A stretch of DNA of 64,000 nt from Microbacterium sp. Leaf320 (GTDB lineage: Bacteria; Actinomycetota; Actinomycetes; Actinomycetales; Microbacteriaceae): positions 398,539-462,538 of the forward strand of contig NZ_LMOD01000002.1 of assembly GCF_001423485.1 (NCBI RefSeq), given 5' to 3'. Under the pieces are notes generated by a model, which saw only the letters and a program-made list of their open reading frames with translations, was not told the origin of the DNA and did not search any database. The position numbers and the translations under genes were made by a program. Shown here in pieces: positions 1-7,484 of the stretch; within the stretch, counting starts at the first letter, position 1, and every line of letters begins with the position of its first letter.

Positions 1-557
1 GCAAGTCGACGCTCATGCATCTGCTCGCCCTTCTGGATGCGCCGGACGAGGGGGCTGTCGCCGTAGAGGGGCGTGACGCGGCGGGTATGGGGCAGCGGCA
101 GTTGAACGAGCTTCGCAACCGCCGGTTCGGCTTCGTCTTCCAGCAGTTCTTTCTCACCGCCAACACGTCGGTTCTCGACAACGTGACACTGCCCCTCAAG
201 ATTGCCGGCGTCCCGGCCCGGGAGCGTCGCGCACGCGGCATTGCGGCGCTGCGAAAGTTCGGGTTGGACGACAAAGCGAAGAATCGGGCCAGCGACCTCT
301 CCGGCGGCCAGAAGCAGCGAGTGGTCCTCACCCGCGCGCTCGTCGGCGAGCCGGCGGTGATCTTCGCGGACGAACCCACTGGGAACCTGGATTCCGCGAC
401 GGGGAGCCTGGTGGAGGAAGAGCTGTTTCAACTCAACCGGGAGCAGGGGATCACTCTCGTGATCGTCACGCACGACGAGGATTTGGCCGCTCGCTGCGAC
501 CGGCAGATTCTCGTGCGCGACGGTCGAATCGTCGACACCGCGGAGGTGGCGGCATGA
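1..557 (+). CDS. ABC transporter ATP-binding protein, MacB/LolD type (5' end missing)
   Basis: The frame is open from the left edge: codons at 3-14 read K-S-T-L, the end of a Walker A motif, so the start lies upstream and the first ATG at 15 is not the true start. The visible part has the Q-loop (FQQFF), the signature LSGGQKQR, Walker B with VIFADEPT, the D-loop NLDSA and the H-loop VTH. This is the nucleotide-binding subunit that powers the permease encoded next. Stop and permease start overlap by 4 bp (ATGA), so the two are translationally coupled. MacB-like exporters move peptides, antibiotics or lipoproteins; the substrate here is unknown. Confidence 0.95.
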   Translation, partial: KSTLMHLLALLDAPDEGAVAVEGRDAAGMGQRQLNELRNRRFGFVFQQFFLTANTSVLDNVTLPLKIAGVPARERRARGIAALRKFGLDDKAKNRASDLSGGQKQRVVLTRALVGEPAVIFADEPTGNLDSATGSLVEEELFQLNREQGITLVIVTHDEDLAARCDRQILVRDGRIVDTAEVAA

Positions 558-1843
558 AAACCACCGACCTGATCCGCACCGCGTTCGCGAACACTTTCCG
601 CAACAAGCTGCGCACGACCCTTACCGTACTAGCGCTGTTCATCGGCGCGTTCACCCTCACCCTTACGACGGCGCTCGGCGCGGGGGTGTCCGACTATGTA
701 ACCAAGCAAGTCGCTTCCCTAGGCGCGAATGACGTATTCCTCATCTCAAAGGCATCAACCGCGACGGCGACCGACAGCGGCCCCCAAGAATACGACCCCG
801 CCACTTCGAGCCCTGGGACCGGCACCAGCAACCCACTCACGGGCCAGGCGGGCACCCTGACCGATTCCGACATCCTGACTCTCGCCAGCATCGATGGTCT
901 CCGTGACGTGAATCCCGTCTCAACTGTCGCCATCGACTACGTGGAGATCGGCGGCAGCGACAAGTACCAGTTCACGATCGCTCCGACTTCTTCGATCGCC
1001 CAAGCGGACCTCGCCGCCGGCGAGCAACTGGACTCCTCGAGATCCGCCTATCAGGTGATTTTGCCGGAGGACTACGTCGATCCTCTCGGCTTGGATGGCA
1101 ACGAAGAAGCCGTGGGTGCGACTCTCACTCTCGGATTCACAGACCTCACCGGAGTCCAGCACACCGAGACAGCCACGATCGTGGGGGTCTCGAACACGAG
1201 TTTGCTCAGCGCGGGAGCCGGCGCGAACTCGGCGCTGGTCGCGGCGATCGCCGAGGAGCAGAAAGCCGGCTCGAGCGCACCCGATCGGTACCAGGTGGCG
1301 GTGGCCTACTTTGACGCGGATGCCTCCGGCGCTCAGATCACGCAACTGAAAGAGGAGATTGCCGACGCCGGGATGTCTGCCCAGACCATCGAGGATCAAC
1401 TCGGAGTCGTGCAGACGATCATCACCGGAATCACAGGTGTGCTTAACGCCTTCGCGATCATCGCACTCTTGGCCGCAGCGTTCGGCATTGTGAATACACT
1501 CCTGATGAGCGTGCAGGAACGAACGAGGGAGATCGGCCTGATGAAGGCGATGGGGATGGGCAGCGGCCGCATATTCACCCTCTTCAGCCTCGAAGCTGCC
1601 GTGATCGGTTTCCTCGGCAGCGCCCTCGGCGTACTCGTTGCGATCGCCGTCGGGCTGCCCCTCAACGGTGCACTCGCCAGCGGGCCTCTCTCCGGCCTCT
1701 CCGGCCTCAACCTGCTGCTCTTCCAGCCCAGCGGAATCATTGGCGTCATCGCACTCATCGTCGTCATCGCCTTCCTCGCCGGAACACTCCCCGCACGAAG
1801 GGCAGCAAAGAAGAACCCAATCGACGCCCTACGGTACGAATAG
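554..1843 (+). CDS. ABC transporter permease, MacB/FtsX family
   Basis: 429 aa. The topology is typical of MacB/FtsX: one N-terminal membrane helix (about residues 20-43), a large extracytoplasmic domain (about 45-285), then three helices (about 290-320, 345-375, 393-415). The conserved cytoplasmic loop after helix 2 is visible as ERTREIGLMKAMGMG, and the protein ends in the usual PARRAAKKNPIDALRYE tail. It forms the membrane part of the exporter with the upstream ATPase. A TetR gene follows 3 bp after the stop, so exporter and regulator probably share one transcript. Confidence 0.95.
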   Translation: MKTTDLIRTAFANTFRNKLRTTLTVLALFIGAFTLTLTTALGAGVSDYVTKQVASLGANDVFLISKASTATATDSGPQEYDPATSSPGTGTSNPLTGQAGTLTDSDILTLASIDGLRDVNPVSTVAIDYVEIGGSDKYQFTIAPTSSIAQADLAAGEQLDSSRSAYQVILPEDYVDPLGLDGNEEAVGATLTLGFTDLTGVQHTETATIVGVSNTSLLSAGAGANSALVAAIAEEQKAGSSAPDRYQVAVAYFDADASGAQITQLKEEIADAGMSAQTIEDQLGVVQTIITGITGVLNAFAIIALLAAAFGIVNTLLMSVQERTREIGLMKAMGMGSGRIFTLFSLEAAVIGFLGSALGVLVAIAVGLPLNGALASGPLSGLSGLNLLLFQPSGIIGVIALIVVIAFLAGTLPARRAAKKNPIDALRYE

Positions 1844-1846
1844 AAC

Positions 1847-2449
1847 ATGAGGGAAACGATGAGCGCGCGCGGGGGAAGCAACGCCAGAGGGCGAGCCACC
1901 GCGCGCGCCATCGAGTCTGCCGCGGTGCGCCTAGCCACAGAGCACGGCGTGGCGGCGGTGACCGTCGATCAGATCTGCGCGGACGCCGGCATCGCCCAGC
2001 GCACGTTCTTCAACCACTTCGACACAAAGGAAGACGCGCTTCTCGGCAAGGATCTCCCTTGGATCGATGAGCAGCGCGCCCGGGAGTACCTGAGCTCCAC
2101 GACCATCGGGGTGCTCGCCGGCGCCCTGAACCTTGTGCAACTCCCAACACCAGGGGACAGCGATCACGAACTCCTCCTGGCCCGGATCGCCCTCCTCTCC
2201 ACATCGCCCGCTCTCGCCGAACGGCAGGCGCTGCGGATGCGACCCCTGGCAGACGAGGTGCAAAGCATCATCACGCTCAAACTCAACGATCTCGCCCCCG
2301 ACCGATCCCCGCAAGAGCTCAACTCCTCCGCCGCATTGATCACGCAGATCGCTTCCACGCTCATGCTCACGTCCGCCCTGCCCGGCCTCGAAAACTCGCC
2401 TACCCCGACCCTCCACGACCTCACCTGGATCTGGCCCCAACTGCTCTGA
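1847..2449 (+). CDS. TetR/AcrR family transcriptional regulator
   Basis: 200 aa. The N-terminal helix-turn-helix is clear around residues 30-60 (TVDQICADAGIAQRTFFNHF, followed by D-T-K-E-D-A-L). The C-terminal ligand domain is divergent, as usual in the family. It starts with ATG 3 bp after the permease stop, so it is the third gene of the exporter operon and most likely represses it until an inducer, perhaps the transported compound, binds. An alternative ATG lies five codons downstream (1862). Confidence 0.92.
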   Translation: MRETMSARGGSNARGRATARAIESAAVRLATEHGVAAVTVDQICADAGIAQRTFFNHFDTKEDALLGKDLPWIDEQRAREYLSSTTIGVLAGALNLVQLPTPGDSDHELLLARIALLSTSPALAERQALRMRPLADEVQSIITLKLNDLAPDRSPQELNSSAALITQIASTLMLTSALPGLENSPTPTLHDLTWIWPQLL

Positions 2450-2516
2450 AGCAACTATCGGTCGCGAATTAGGACTGTGCGGCTTCGGTGCGCGCGAGTA
2501 GGACGAGTGCCGCAAA

Positions 2517-2548
2517 GCGATCCCCTTACGAACGCCTAAGGAGATCGC
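2517..2548 (+). terminator. Stem-loop downstream of the TetR gene
   Basis: A 12-bp stem with one mismatch (2517-2528 against 2537-2548) and an 8-base loop, 67 bp after the TetR stop. There is no T-run, so this is a candidate hairpin terminator of the kind common in high-GC actinobacteria. Confidence 0.45.
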
Positions 2549-2610
2549 CACGGTTTGCAGCTGGCGACCATAAGCTCTCACTGGGATAGCAACCGACCCA
2601 CTGCCACCCA

Positions 2611-2639
2611 GTGACAAGTACGGTTTTTTGCCGTACACT
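2611..2639 (+). promoter_or_regulatory. Promoter and operator of the TacA/TacT-like operon
   Basis: GTGACA (2611-2616) and TACACT (2634-2639) are separated by exactly 17 bp and make a good sigma-70-type promoter. The -10 ends 7 bp before the ATG at 2647, so the mRNA is probably leaderless. An inverted repeat GTACGG/CCGTAC (2618-2623 and 2631-2636) fills the spacer and overlaps the -10, where a ribbon-helix-helix antitoxin would be expected to bind for autoregulation. Confidence 0.7.
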
Positions 2640-2646
2640 TGACCGC

Positions 2647-2913
2647 ATGACCACCACCACCGAGCGCCTTGAACTGCGTATCCCCGGAGAACAGAAGTCG
2701 CAGGTCGAGCACGCGGCAGCGCTGCGCGGCATGACAACCTCGGCCTTCGTGCGCGACGCTGTGATCGAGCGCACCCAAGAGGTTATCCGCGCTGAACGGG
2801 AGATCCGCCTCAACTCTGAGGCCTGGGAACGTTTCAGTGCAGCCATCGACGCTCCTGGCGTACCGGTAGCGGGACTTGCTGAGCTGCTCACGCGGAAATC
2901 CGTCTTCGGTTGA
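2647..2913 (+). CDS. DUF1778 (TacA-type) ribbon-helix-helix antitoxin
   Basis: 88 aa. The N-terminus ERLELRIPGEQKSQVEHAAA is a typical DUF1778 ribbon-helix-helix DNA-binding domain; the C-terminal half would wrap and neutralise the partner acetyltransferase toxin. I chose ATG 2647, not the in-frame GTG at 2611, because 2611-2639 looks like the promoter. The stop overlaps the toxin's TTG start (TTGA), the usual coupled arrangement for TacA/TacT pairs. It probably represses its own operon through the inverted repeat in the promoter spacer. Confidence 0.9.
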   Translation: MTTTTERLELRIPGEQKSQVEHAAALRGMTTSAFVRDAVIERTQEVIRAEREIRLNSEAWERFSAAIDAPGVPVAGLAELLTRKSVFG

Positions 2914-3416
2914 GCTTCAGTCAGCCCCGGCCGATCGCTCCGGGAGACCCGCTCTCAGCATTCCGCTGCGGCACGACAACACTCGATAACTGGCTTCGCC
3001 AAAGTGCTCGAGAAAACGAGCGACGAGGGGCGTCCCGAACGTTCGTCTCTTTCGACGGTGAAGGCGCGGTGGCTGCCTACTACAGTCTGAGCGCCTTCAC
3101 CGTCGAGCGGGAGGCGCTAGGAGATGATTGGGGACGCTTGCCTCGTGTCGTTCCCGTGACACTCATCGGACGACTCGCTGTGCATCTTGATCACCAGGGC
3201 AAGGGCCTGGGGTTTGCGATGCTTCAAGATGCGGTGGCTCGTGCCATTACCGCGGCCAAAGCCGTCGGTTCTGCAGCAGTCATCGCCCATGTCGTCGACC
3301 CAAAGGCCCGGCCTTTCTACGAACGCTTCGGCTTCACGAATCTGCCCGGCGACGAGAAGACCTACCTCATTAGCATGGCCGACATCGCAGCCACTTTGGA
3401 GAGCATCGAGTCCTGA
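2910..3416 (+). CDS. GNAT acetyltransferase toxin (TacT-like)
   Basis: 168 aa, TTG start overlapping the antitoxin stop. The GNAT fold is visible: the N-terminal FRCGTTTLDNWLR (the CG..LD.WL signature of TacT/AtaT-like toxins), the acetyl-CoA loop DHQGKGLGFAMLQDAVARA around residues 95-115 and the C-terminal FYERFGFTNLPGDEKTYL. Characterised relatives acetylate the amino group of aminoacyl-tRNAs and stop translation until antitoxin is restored. With the DUF1778 gene this makes a complete type II module. Function is from family similarity. Confidence 0.9.
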   Translation: MSFSQPRPIAPGDPLSAFRCGTTTLDNWLRQSARENERRGASRTFVSFDGEGAVAAYYSLSAFTVEREALGDDWGRLPRVVPVTLIGRLAVHLDHQGKGLGFAMLQDAVARAITAAKAVGSAAVIAHVVDPKARPFYERFGFTNLPGDEKTYLISMADIAATLESIES

Positions 3417-3488
3417 ACTAGCGTCCGCCTACAATCTGATTCGTCACGTCGGCCGATCCCATACCGAACAGGCCGATACCCTCGCATC

Positions 3489-4085
3489 ATGACCACGGAG
3501 TCGGACGCGATCGTTTGGAACTCGGAACTCCCTCACGAGCTCTACGCAGCCATGGGGCGCGTCGCTCATTCGACCGCACTTCTCGATGCAATGTTGGGTG
3601 AGTTCGCCGAGTATCTCACTGACAGCACCAACACTTGGGTGTTCGTGTCAGGGCAAAGCACTGACTGGTTGATTCAGACGTGTCGGGTCCTTCTAGAGAC
3701 CACACTCGACCCTCAGAGGACTAGATATCCGGACGAGTTCCATAAGGCCCTCCGCCAGCAGCTCAGCCGCGCGAGCGATCTGCGAAACTTACGAAACCGG
3801 GTCATCCATGGAACCTGGAGCAACGCTAGTTATGCCGAGGATCCCCTGCACAGGCCGTGGGGGGATACAACCAGCGAACGTACTTTCTGGGTTGCACGTG
3901 ACCGTCAACGGCGAAGCTTCGAGGAGCAAGCCATGACGGCCAGCGACGTCAATCGGCTGGCCGACGAGATCGATCTCGTCACAGACGGTGTCATCAGAGC
4001 ATGGAGATCCGTAACGCCTCACAGACCCGACTGGCCGCCGTTCCGGCGCTGGCACGACTTGGGCCTCAACAGCAGCGAAGACTAA
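3489..4085 (+). CDS. HEPN-like hypothetical protein
   Basis: 198 aa, no confident family match. The middle is helical and holds LRNLRNRVIHGTW, in which Arg102 and His107 form an R-x4-H motif with a following Gly, the arrangement seen in HEPN ribonucleases. The start is ATG 3489, 72 bp after the GNAT toxin. Codon use is less GC-biased than in the chromosomal genes. It may belong to the same toxin/defence island, but no antitoxin-like partner (for example an MNT nucleotidyltransferase) is adjacent. The HEPN assignment rests on one short motif and secondary-structure impression. Confidence 0.6.
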   Translation: MTTESDAIVWNSELPHELYAAMGRVAHSTALLDAMLGEFAEYLTDSTNTWVFVSGQSTDWLIQTCRVLLETTLDPQRTRYPDEFHKALRQQLSRASDLRNLRNRVIHGTWSNASYAEDPLHRPWGDTTSERTFWVARDRQRRSFEEQAMTASDVNRLADEIDLVTDGVIRAWRSVTPHRPDWPPFRRWHDLGLNSSED

Positions 4086-4123
4086 GTCCATCCGCTACCC
4101 ATTGAGTTAATATAGATTCACCG

Positions 4124-4137
4124 ATAATAGCTATTAT
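4124..4137. repeat. 14-bp perfect AT-rich palindrome
   Basis: ATAATAGCTATTAT is perfectly self-complementary, lies in an unusually AT-rich patch between two convergent genes and overlaps the stop codon of the minus-strand gene at 4134. It could be a protein-binding site or a short terminator. Confidence 0.5.
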
Positions 4138-4544
4138 GTCAGCCTAAGTTGACGAGACTTCGTCTCGCTACGCCACTGAAACAGGAGTTCGCCGAGCATC
4201 TTGATCGCTTCGCCATCACGCTCTGGTGGGAGGGTCGGCTGTCCGAATTCGTTGGGGACCAGTCCACCGAGCAGAAACAGTGGGAGGTGGTGCCAACCCA
4301 GAGCGGGGCTCGAGGCTACGCCCACTCGGTCACACATCCAGTCGTAGAACGTCGGGGAATTATCGTCGGGACCAAGAACTTCGTCCCTGCCAAGCAGCCA
4401 GAGGCCGTGAGACATGCCATTCAGGAACGCGACCACCTTGATGTAGTCGACCTCGCCGACGTACATTCCCGGGCGTACAAACAAAGCGCGCAAGGCCTCG
4501 TTGACGGAAGGCCTGGAAGGCGCCGTGAACTCGTGCTCCGCCAT
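4134..4544 (-). CDS. Hypothetical protein with an RPGMYVG motif
   Basis: 136 aa. I do not recognise the family. An RPGMYVG motif near residue 24 resembles the turn seen in several small bacterial proteins and in GyrB-type ATPases, but no ATP-binding motif follows. The rest is rich in aromatic residues (YDWMC, GWHHLPLFLLGG) and looks globular, without a signal peptide. It is convergent with the HEPN-like gene. An immunity or accessory role in the island is possible but unproven. Confidence 0.7.
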   Translation of the reverse strand: MAEHEFTAPSRPSVNEALRALFVRPGMYVGEVDYIKVVAFLNGMSHGLWLLGRDEVLGPDDNSPTFYDWMCDRVGVASSPALGWHHLPLFLLGGLVPNEFGQPTLPPERDGEAIKMLGELLFQWRSETKSRQLRLT

Positions 4545-4883
4545 GAGACAACTCTGTCAGGTGGTCGCGTCCGGCGATCACCCGACAGGCGAAAAACTGC
4601 AGCAAAGATCTTCGACCCGGTCGACGACGGGCCTTGCCCGGGGATGGCTCCGACCGATTTCGTGCGTGCCCTCGTCTCGTACGCAGACAAGACTGTGCTC
4701 CCCCTCGCGCGATCTTGTCTGGAGTCCCCTGGGGTGGGGACGGCGGGAGCAGAACCCGAGTCTGCTCCCCTGGTGGCCGAGGTCCCTTATGCCTCGGCCC
4801 GGACATGCGATGGAGCTTTGCTGCACGGGAGACGACTGACGTGCGGCCAGGCTGAGGCGGTTGCCGTCGTCGAGCGTTGTCGG
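4545..4883. other. Gap without a convincing gene
   Basis: Several short frames are open on both strands but none shows protein-like composition. A minus-strand frame does start with a GTG (4887) that overlaps the stop of the upstream broken gene, but its product is Arg/Pro-rich and runs antisense into the 4134-4544 gene. The only structure I see is the hairpin at 4745-4769. Confidence 0.4.
4745..4769. terminator. 9-bp perfect hairpin
   Basis: GGGAGCAGA and TCTGCTCCC flank a 7-base loop. It lies 115 bp downstream of the broken gene at 4884-5107 and may end that minus-strand transcript. Confidence 0.4.
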
Positions 4884-5107
4884 TCACTGCAGGAGCCTTT
4901 CGGCCTCGGCCCGACTGATCTGCCCGTCGAGGTAGCGGTAGAAGTTTTCCACGGCCGCAGGGTCAACCCATCGGCCTGTGATGAGCAGATCGAACGCGCC
5001 ATTGAAGCGCTGCTCTTCGGTCGAGCTCCCGCGCCCTGGATCCGACGGGCCCGCCGACTGTTCGCGCTCGTGCTCTGCTCCTTTGGCGTGTGGTCGACGT
5101 GGTTCAT
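4884..5107 (-). pseudogene. Small gene of unknown function, broken by one frameshift
   Basis: ATG at 5107 overlaps the stop of the preceding coiled-coil gene remnant (ATGA). The first frame gives MNHVDHTPK; from about 5081-5085 a different frame carries an obviously protein-like tail (STEEQRFNGAFDLLITGRW, then VDPAAVENFYRYLDGQISRA and E-A-E-R-L-L-Q-stop). Adding one base in the AAAGG run would restore a single 74-aa protein. I do not recognise the family. The same ATGA overlap after a coiled-coil gene is seen at 6279-6282, so the two loci are duplicates of one arrangement. Confidence 0.55.
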
Positions 5108-5338
5108 GCGACGGCGTTCTGCTGCTGCGCGGCGGGCTGCCATTCGCCGGTGAGTTCGTCGGCGCCGCGGGAGCGCCGGCGGTACATGAGCTGCAGCTCG
5201 AGGTCGGTGTAGTTGGCTTTCAGGTACCAGTGGTTCGTCTCACGTTCCCAGTGGGCGACGTCGGCCTGCAGCTGCGCCTTCTCGGCTTCGAGCTCGGCGA
5301 TCGGGTACCGGATATACGGGCATGCCGTCGTCGAGCAT
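5104..5338 (-). pseudogene. Degenerate copy of the coiled-coil gene at 6279-6557
   Basis: From about 5300 down to 5104 the minus strand encodes a protein nearly identical to the last two thirds of the intact copy: both share LEAEKAQLQADVAHWE, then NHWYLKA and TDLELQLMYRRRSRG. The N-terminal third does not match and is out of frame with the nearest ATG (5338), so this copy is truncated or frameshifted. The similarity suggests an ancestral tandem duplication in the island. Confidence 0.65.
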
Positions 5339-5545
5339 CTCAACCGGTGGCGCCCATGTCTCTGATGCCGAGAATTGTGCGGACGACTCGTCGCGCTGCG
5401 CCTGCCCTTCCACCGTTGCCCCCTCATTGCTCTGATCTTTGCTCGTGCGTTGAACCTATCTGCATCCGGTCACTCACAGGCGGTTCTGATTCCCTTCACC
5501 CGCGGACTGCGGTGGAGCCCACGCTAGGGACCGGTCGCGGGCCGT

Positions 5546-5571
5546 GTATGTCCTCTCTTCGGGGGACATAC
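5546..5571. repeat. 8-bp inverted repeat GTATGTCC/GGACATAC
   Basis: Perfect arms at 5546-5553 and 5564-5571 around a 10-base centre. No gene starts next to it, so whether it is an operator, a terminator or a recombination site is open. Confidence 0.4.
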
Positions 5572-5726
5572 GATCCATTCATCGTGGCGGCTCGCGGAGC
5601 TGCGTCAGAATCCACCCGCCACCTCGTCTAGAAGGTGCCGGGTTGTTCGGTGCGTTCCCCCTGGGGAGGGCCGGGACGCAGGCGGCTGGTGATCCTCCCC
5701 GTTCGCCACGCTCCGCAAAACACACC

Positions 5727-5764
5727 GGCTGCGGCGGTCCGCCTCCCCAGGCACCGCCGCAGCC
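5727..5764 (-). terminator. 12-bp GC-rich hairpin downstream of the nuclease gene
   Basis: Perfect 12-bp arms (5727-5738 and 5753-5764) with a 14-base loop begin 19 bp past the stop of the minus-strand nuclease gene. This fits a strong terminator without a T-run. Confidence 0.6.
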
Positions 5765-5782
5765 ACACCACACGGCCTGACG

Positions 5783-6282
5783 TCACCCGCACGCACCCCA
5801 GAGACCAACCGCGGATTCGATCGCGTCCCGTTCCGCAGCCTGGTGAGATTCCCGGTGAATGTACCCGACGTCGAACGTGTACTCGTAGCCGGCGCCGGCG
5901 GTGATCGCGAGCTCGGCCGCGGACTGCCCGTCGATGTACACGTACCGCAACAGCCGCCCGTACTTGTCGACGTCGGCTTGGCTGGGGTCGCCGGCCAGTT
6001 CTACCTCTTGCCCGTAGAGCAGCTCGTCAAGGAACGCGCGCGCTTCGTCGGCGTAGCATTCGCTCGCCTCTCCCCCGCGGCCGATCTCCGGAGTATCAAT
6101 CCCGATCAGGCGCACCCGCGCGGTCCCGTCATCCGTTGCCACGTCGATCGTGTCCCCGTCGACGACCGCGACCACTCCGCCGTTGTGGCAACGGGCGCGG
6201 TTGACGAGGCTGCGACGATCGGCGTGCAGCCGGTCAATCCGACGACGGTGAGGATGGCTACTCCCCCAGCCAGGCGGTTCAT
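5783..6282 (-). pseudogene. Secreted staphylococcal-type nuclease (SNase), split by one frameshift
   Basis: ATG 6282 (ATGA overlap with the upstream gene) starts a lipoprotein signal peptide: MNRLAGGVAILTVVGLTGCT with the lipobox LTGC. The catalytic SNase domain is in another frame from about 6180 to the stop: VVAVVDGDTIDVAT, then VRLIGIDTPE (catalytic Arg and Asp region), YGRLLRYVYIDG and a C-terminal helix. One extra G near 6177-6182 would give an uninterrupted 166-aa protein. Either the gene is dead or the sequence has a homopolymer error. The domain could still be made from a GTG at about 6181, but without export. Confidence 0.8.
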
Positions 6283-6557
6283 GCGACGGCGCCCTGCTGC
6301 TCGGTCGCCGGGTTCCACTCGCCGGTGAGTTCGTTGGCGCCGCGGGAGCGCCGGCGGTACATGAGCTGCAGCTCGAGGTCGGTGTAGGTGGCCTTCAGAT
6401 ACCAGTGGTTAGTCTGCTGTTCCCAGTGGGCGACATCGGCCTGCAGCTGCGCCTTCTCGGCCTCGAGGTCGGCGATCTTCTGGCGCATGTACTCGAAGGT
6501 GGCCCAGGAAATGTGCGGGTGCTCGACGAGGGGCGTCGGCGCCGCGGTGGTGCTCAT
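6279..6557 (-). CDS. Small coiled-coil protein
   Basis: 92 aa. Residues about 28-50 (IADLEAEKAQLQADVAHWEQ) are heptad-like and should form a coiled coil; the C-terminus is polar. No family known to me. It sits between the NrdH gene (6 bp upstream) and the nuclease gene (ATGA overlap) in one minus-strand operon. A damaged second copy lies at 5104-5338, so the gene has been duplicated within the island. Such short Glu/Gln-rich proteins are frequent in actinobacterial phages and plasmids. Confidence 0.8.
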   Translation of the reverse strand: MSTTAAPTPLVEHPHISWATFEYMRQKIADLEAEKAQLQADVAHWEQQTNHWYLKATYTDLELQLMYRRRSRGANELTGEWNPATEQQGAVA

Positions 6558-6563
6558 GGCGGG

Positions 6564-6815
6564 TCACGCGGCCCGGGTGGCGGCGAGTTCGGCGATCTTG
6601 TCGGGGCGGAACCCCGCCCAGTGATCCCCCTCCCCCGTGATGACGACGGGTGCCTGGAGGTGGCCGAGGGCTTTGACCTGCTCGAGCGCGGACGGGTCCA
6701 GGGTCAGATCGCGGATCTCGTACTCGATACCAGCGGCGTCGAGAGCCCGGTAGGTGGCGTTGCACTGCACGCACGAGGGCTTCGTGTAGATGGTGAGTGT
6801 GGCGATCGCGTTCAT
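6564..6815 (-). CDS. nrdH: NrdH-type glutaredoxin-like redoxin
   Basis: 83 aa, full length for NrdH. The CxxC active site is CVQC at residues 15-18, and the family signature WAGFRPDKI near residue 66 matches the W-S/A-G-F-R-P-D-K of NrdH. NrdH donates electrons to class Ib ribonucleotide reductase (NrdEF) and is itself reduced by thioredoxin reductase. No nrdI/nrdE/nrdF is nearby; isolated nrdH genes like this are common in actinophages and plasmids, which supports a mobile origin. First gene of a minus-strand operon. Confidence 0.92.
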   Translation of the reverse strand: MNAIATLTIYTKPSCVQCNATYRALDAAGIEYEIRDLTLDPSALEQVKALGHLQAPVVITGEGDHWAGFRPDKIAELAATRAA

Positions 6816-6829
6816 GATGTTTTCCCTAG

Positions 6830-6849
6830 TTCCGTATGCCGTTTCCGTA
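6830..6849 (-). promoter_or_regulatory. Two direct copies of TACGGAA in the nrdH leader
   Basis: On the minus strand TACGGAA occurs twice, 13 bp apart (6830-6836 and 6843-6849), just upstream of the nrdH start at 6815. They may bind a regulator of the operon. Confidence 0.35.
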
Positions 6850-6857
6850 CCTTCAGT

Positions 6858-7190
6858 TTACCGAATTTGGCCCCGAAAATGAAGTGTTTTCTTTGCTCTG
6901 AACTGGTATTTCATGGTTCGTGAGCGCTGGGGCTTCTGGGAATCAATCGCGCTGGGAATCCCCGTGGCGCAACGCACGATCCACGCCCCCGTACCCGCAT
7001 CCTCGTCGACGAGATCTCCGGAGTGCGGACGCGACCTCACCATCCGCGATCGCCCCGAGGCTCACGACCTGGCTATCTCCCCAGATCCACTCCCTCGTCT
7101 TCAGCCGAAAGAACCCTGCCACTCCCCCAGCGCGAGTCGCATCCGTGAAGACCCCTTGCTCCCCCGTGGGCGCATCTGCACCCATGACAA
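6858..7190 (-). other. Possible frameshifted small gene between nrdH and a terminator
   Basis: One minus-strand frame (7180s down to about 7050) reads like protein (AGGVAGFFRLKTREWIWGDS), then becomes Arg-rich, while another frame from about 7010 reads DLVDEDAGTGAWIVRCATG. Together they may be one gene with a frameshift, like others in this island. I do not recognise it. The only upstream ATG of the first frame (7206) lies inside a terminator stem. Confidence 0.3.
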
Positions 7191-7221
7191 TGGGGTCGGG
7201 GCGCACCGCGCCCCGACCCCA
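7191..7221 (-). terminator. 14-bp perfect terminator hairpin
   Basis: Arms 7191-7204 and 7208-7221 pair perfectly around a 3-base loop. It begins 12 bp past the stop of the minus-strand gene at 7233, and is among the strongest stems in the window. Confidence 0.8.
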
Positions 7222-7232
7222 GACCGCTGCTC

Positions 7233-7484
7233 TCAGGCGGCGACCGCCTCCACGCCCTGGTGCGCGAGCCAGGTGCTCTCCACCGCAGTGATGACGCCCT
7301 CGAGCCCCTCGGGGGCCGTGCCGCCTTCGGCATCGATCACGCTGAGGATGGTGGTCATGTTCTCGGGTGTGAGCTGCAGGTAGGGTCCGTCGATGCAGTA
7401 CGCGGAGCCGGGGATGTGGGCGAGGAGTGCCGCGTGCTCGTCTCGCGTGATGTACAGCTGCGCGTTGTGGGTGGTGGTGTCCAT
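7233..7484 (-). CDS. Small acidic hypothetical protein
   Basis: 83 aa, starting MDTTTHNAQLYITRDEHAAL. The frame is open further upstream, but ATG 7484 is chosen because an AGGAG sits 8 bp before it and the upstream translation is low-complexity Arg/Ser. The protein is compact, acidic and without membrane or signal segments; no family recognised. It ends at a strong terminator, so it forms its own transcript. Probably an accessory protein of the mobile island. Confidence 0.75.
   Translation of the reverse strand: MDTTTHNAQLYITRDEHAALLAHIPGSAYCIDGPYLQLTPENMTTILSVIDAEGGTAPEGLEGVITAVESTWLAHQGVEAVAA

Larger units (their letters stand above)
5339..5782. other. Intergenic stretch with two hairpins
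   Basis: 444 bp without a convincing gene; short open frames on both strands are compositionally unlike proteins. It contains the hairpins at 5546-5571 and 5727-5764 listed separately. Confidence 0.5.

Noticed and set aside
2611..2646. Earlier GTG start for the antitoxin
   Set aside because: The segment matches a -35/-10 promoter with a 17-bp spacer and an operator, so translation from there is unlikely.
6943..7206. 87-codon minus-strand ORF as an intact gene
   Set aside because: Its start lies inside a 14-bp terminator stem and its end is Arg-rich; kept only as a possible broken gene.
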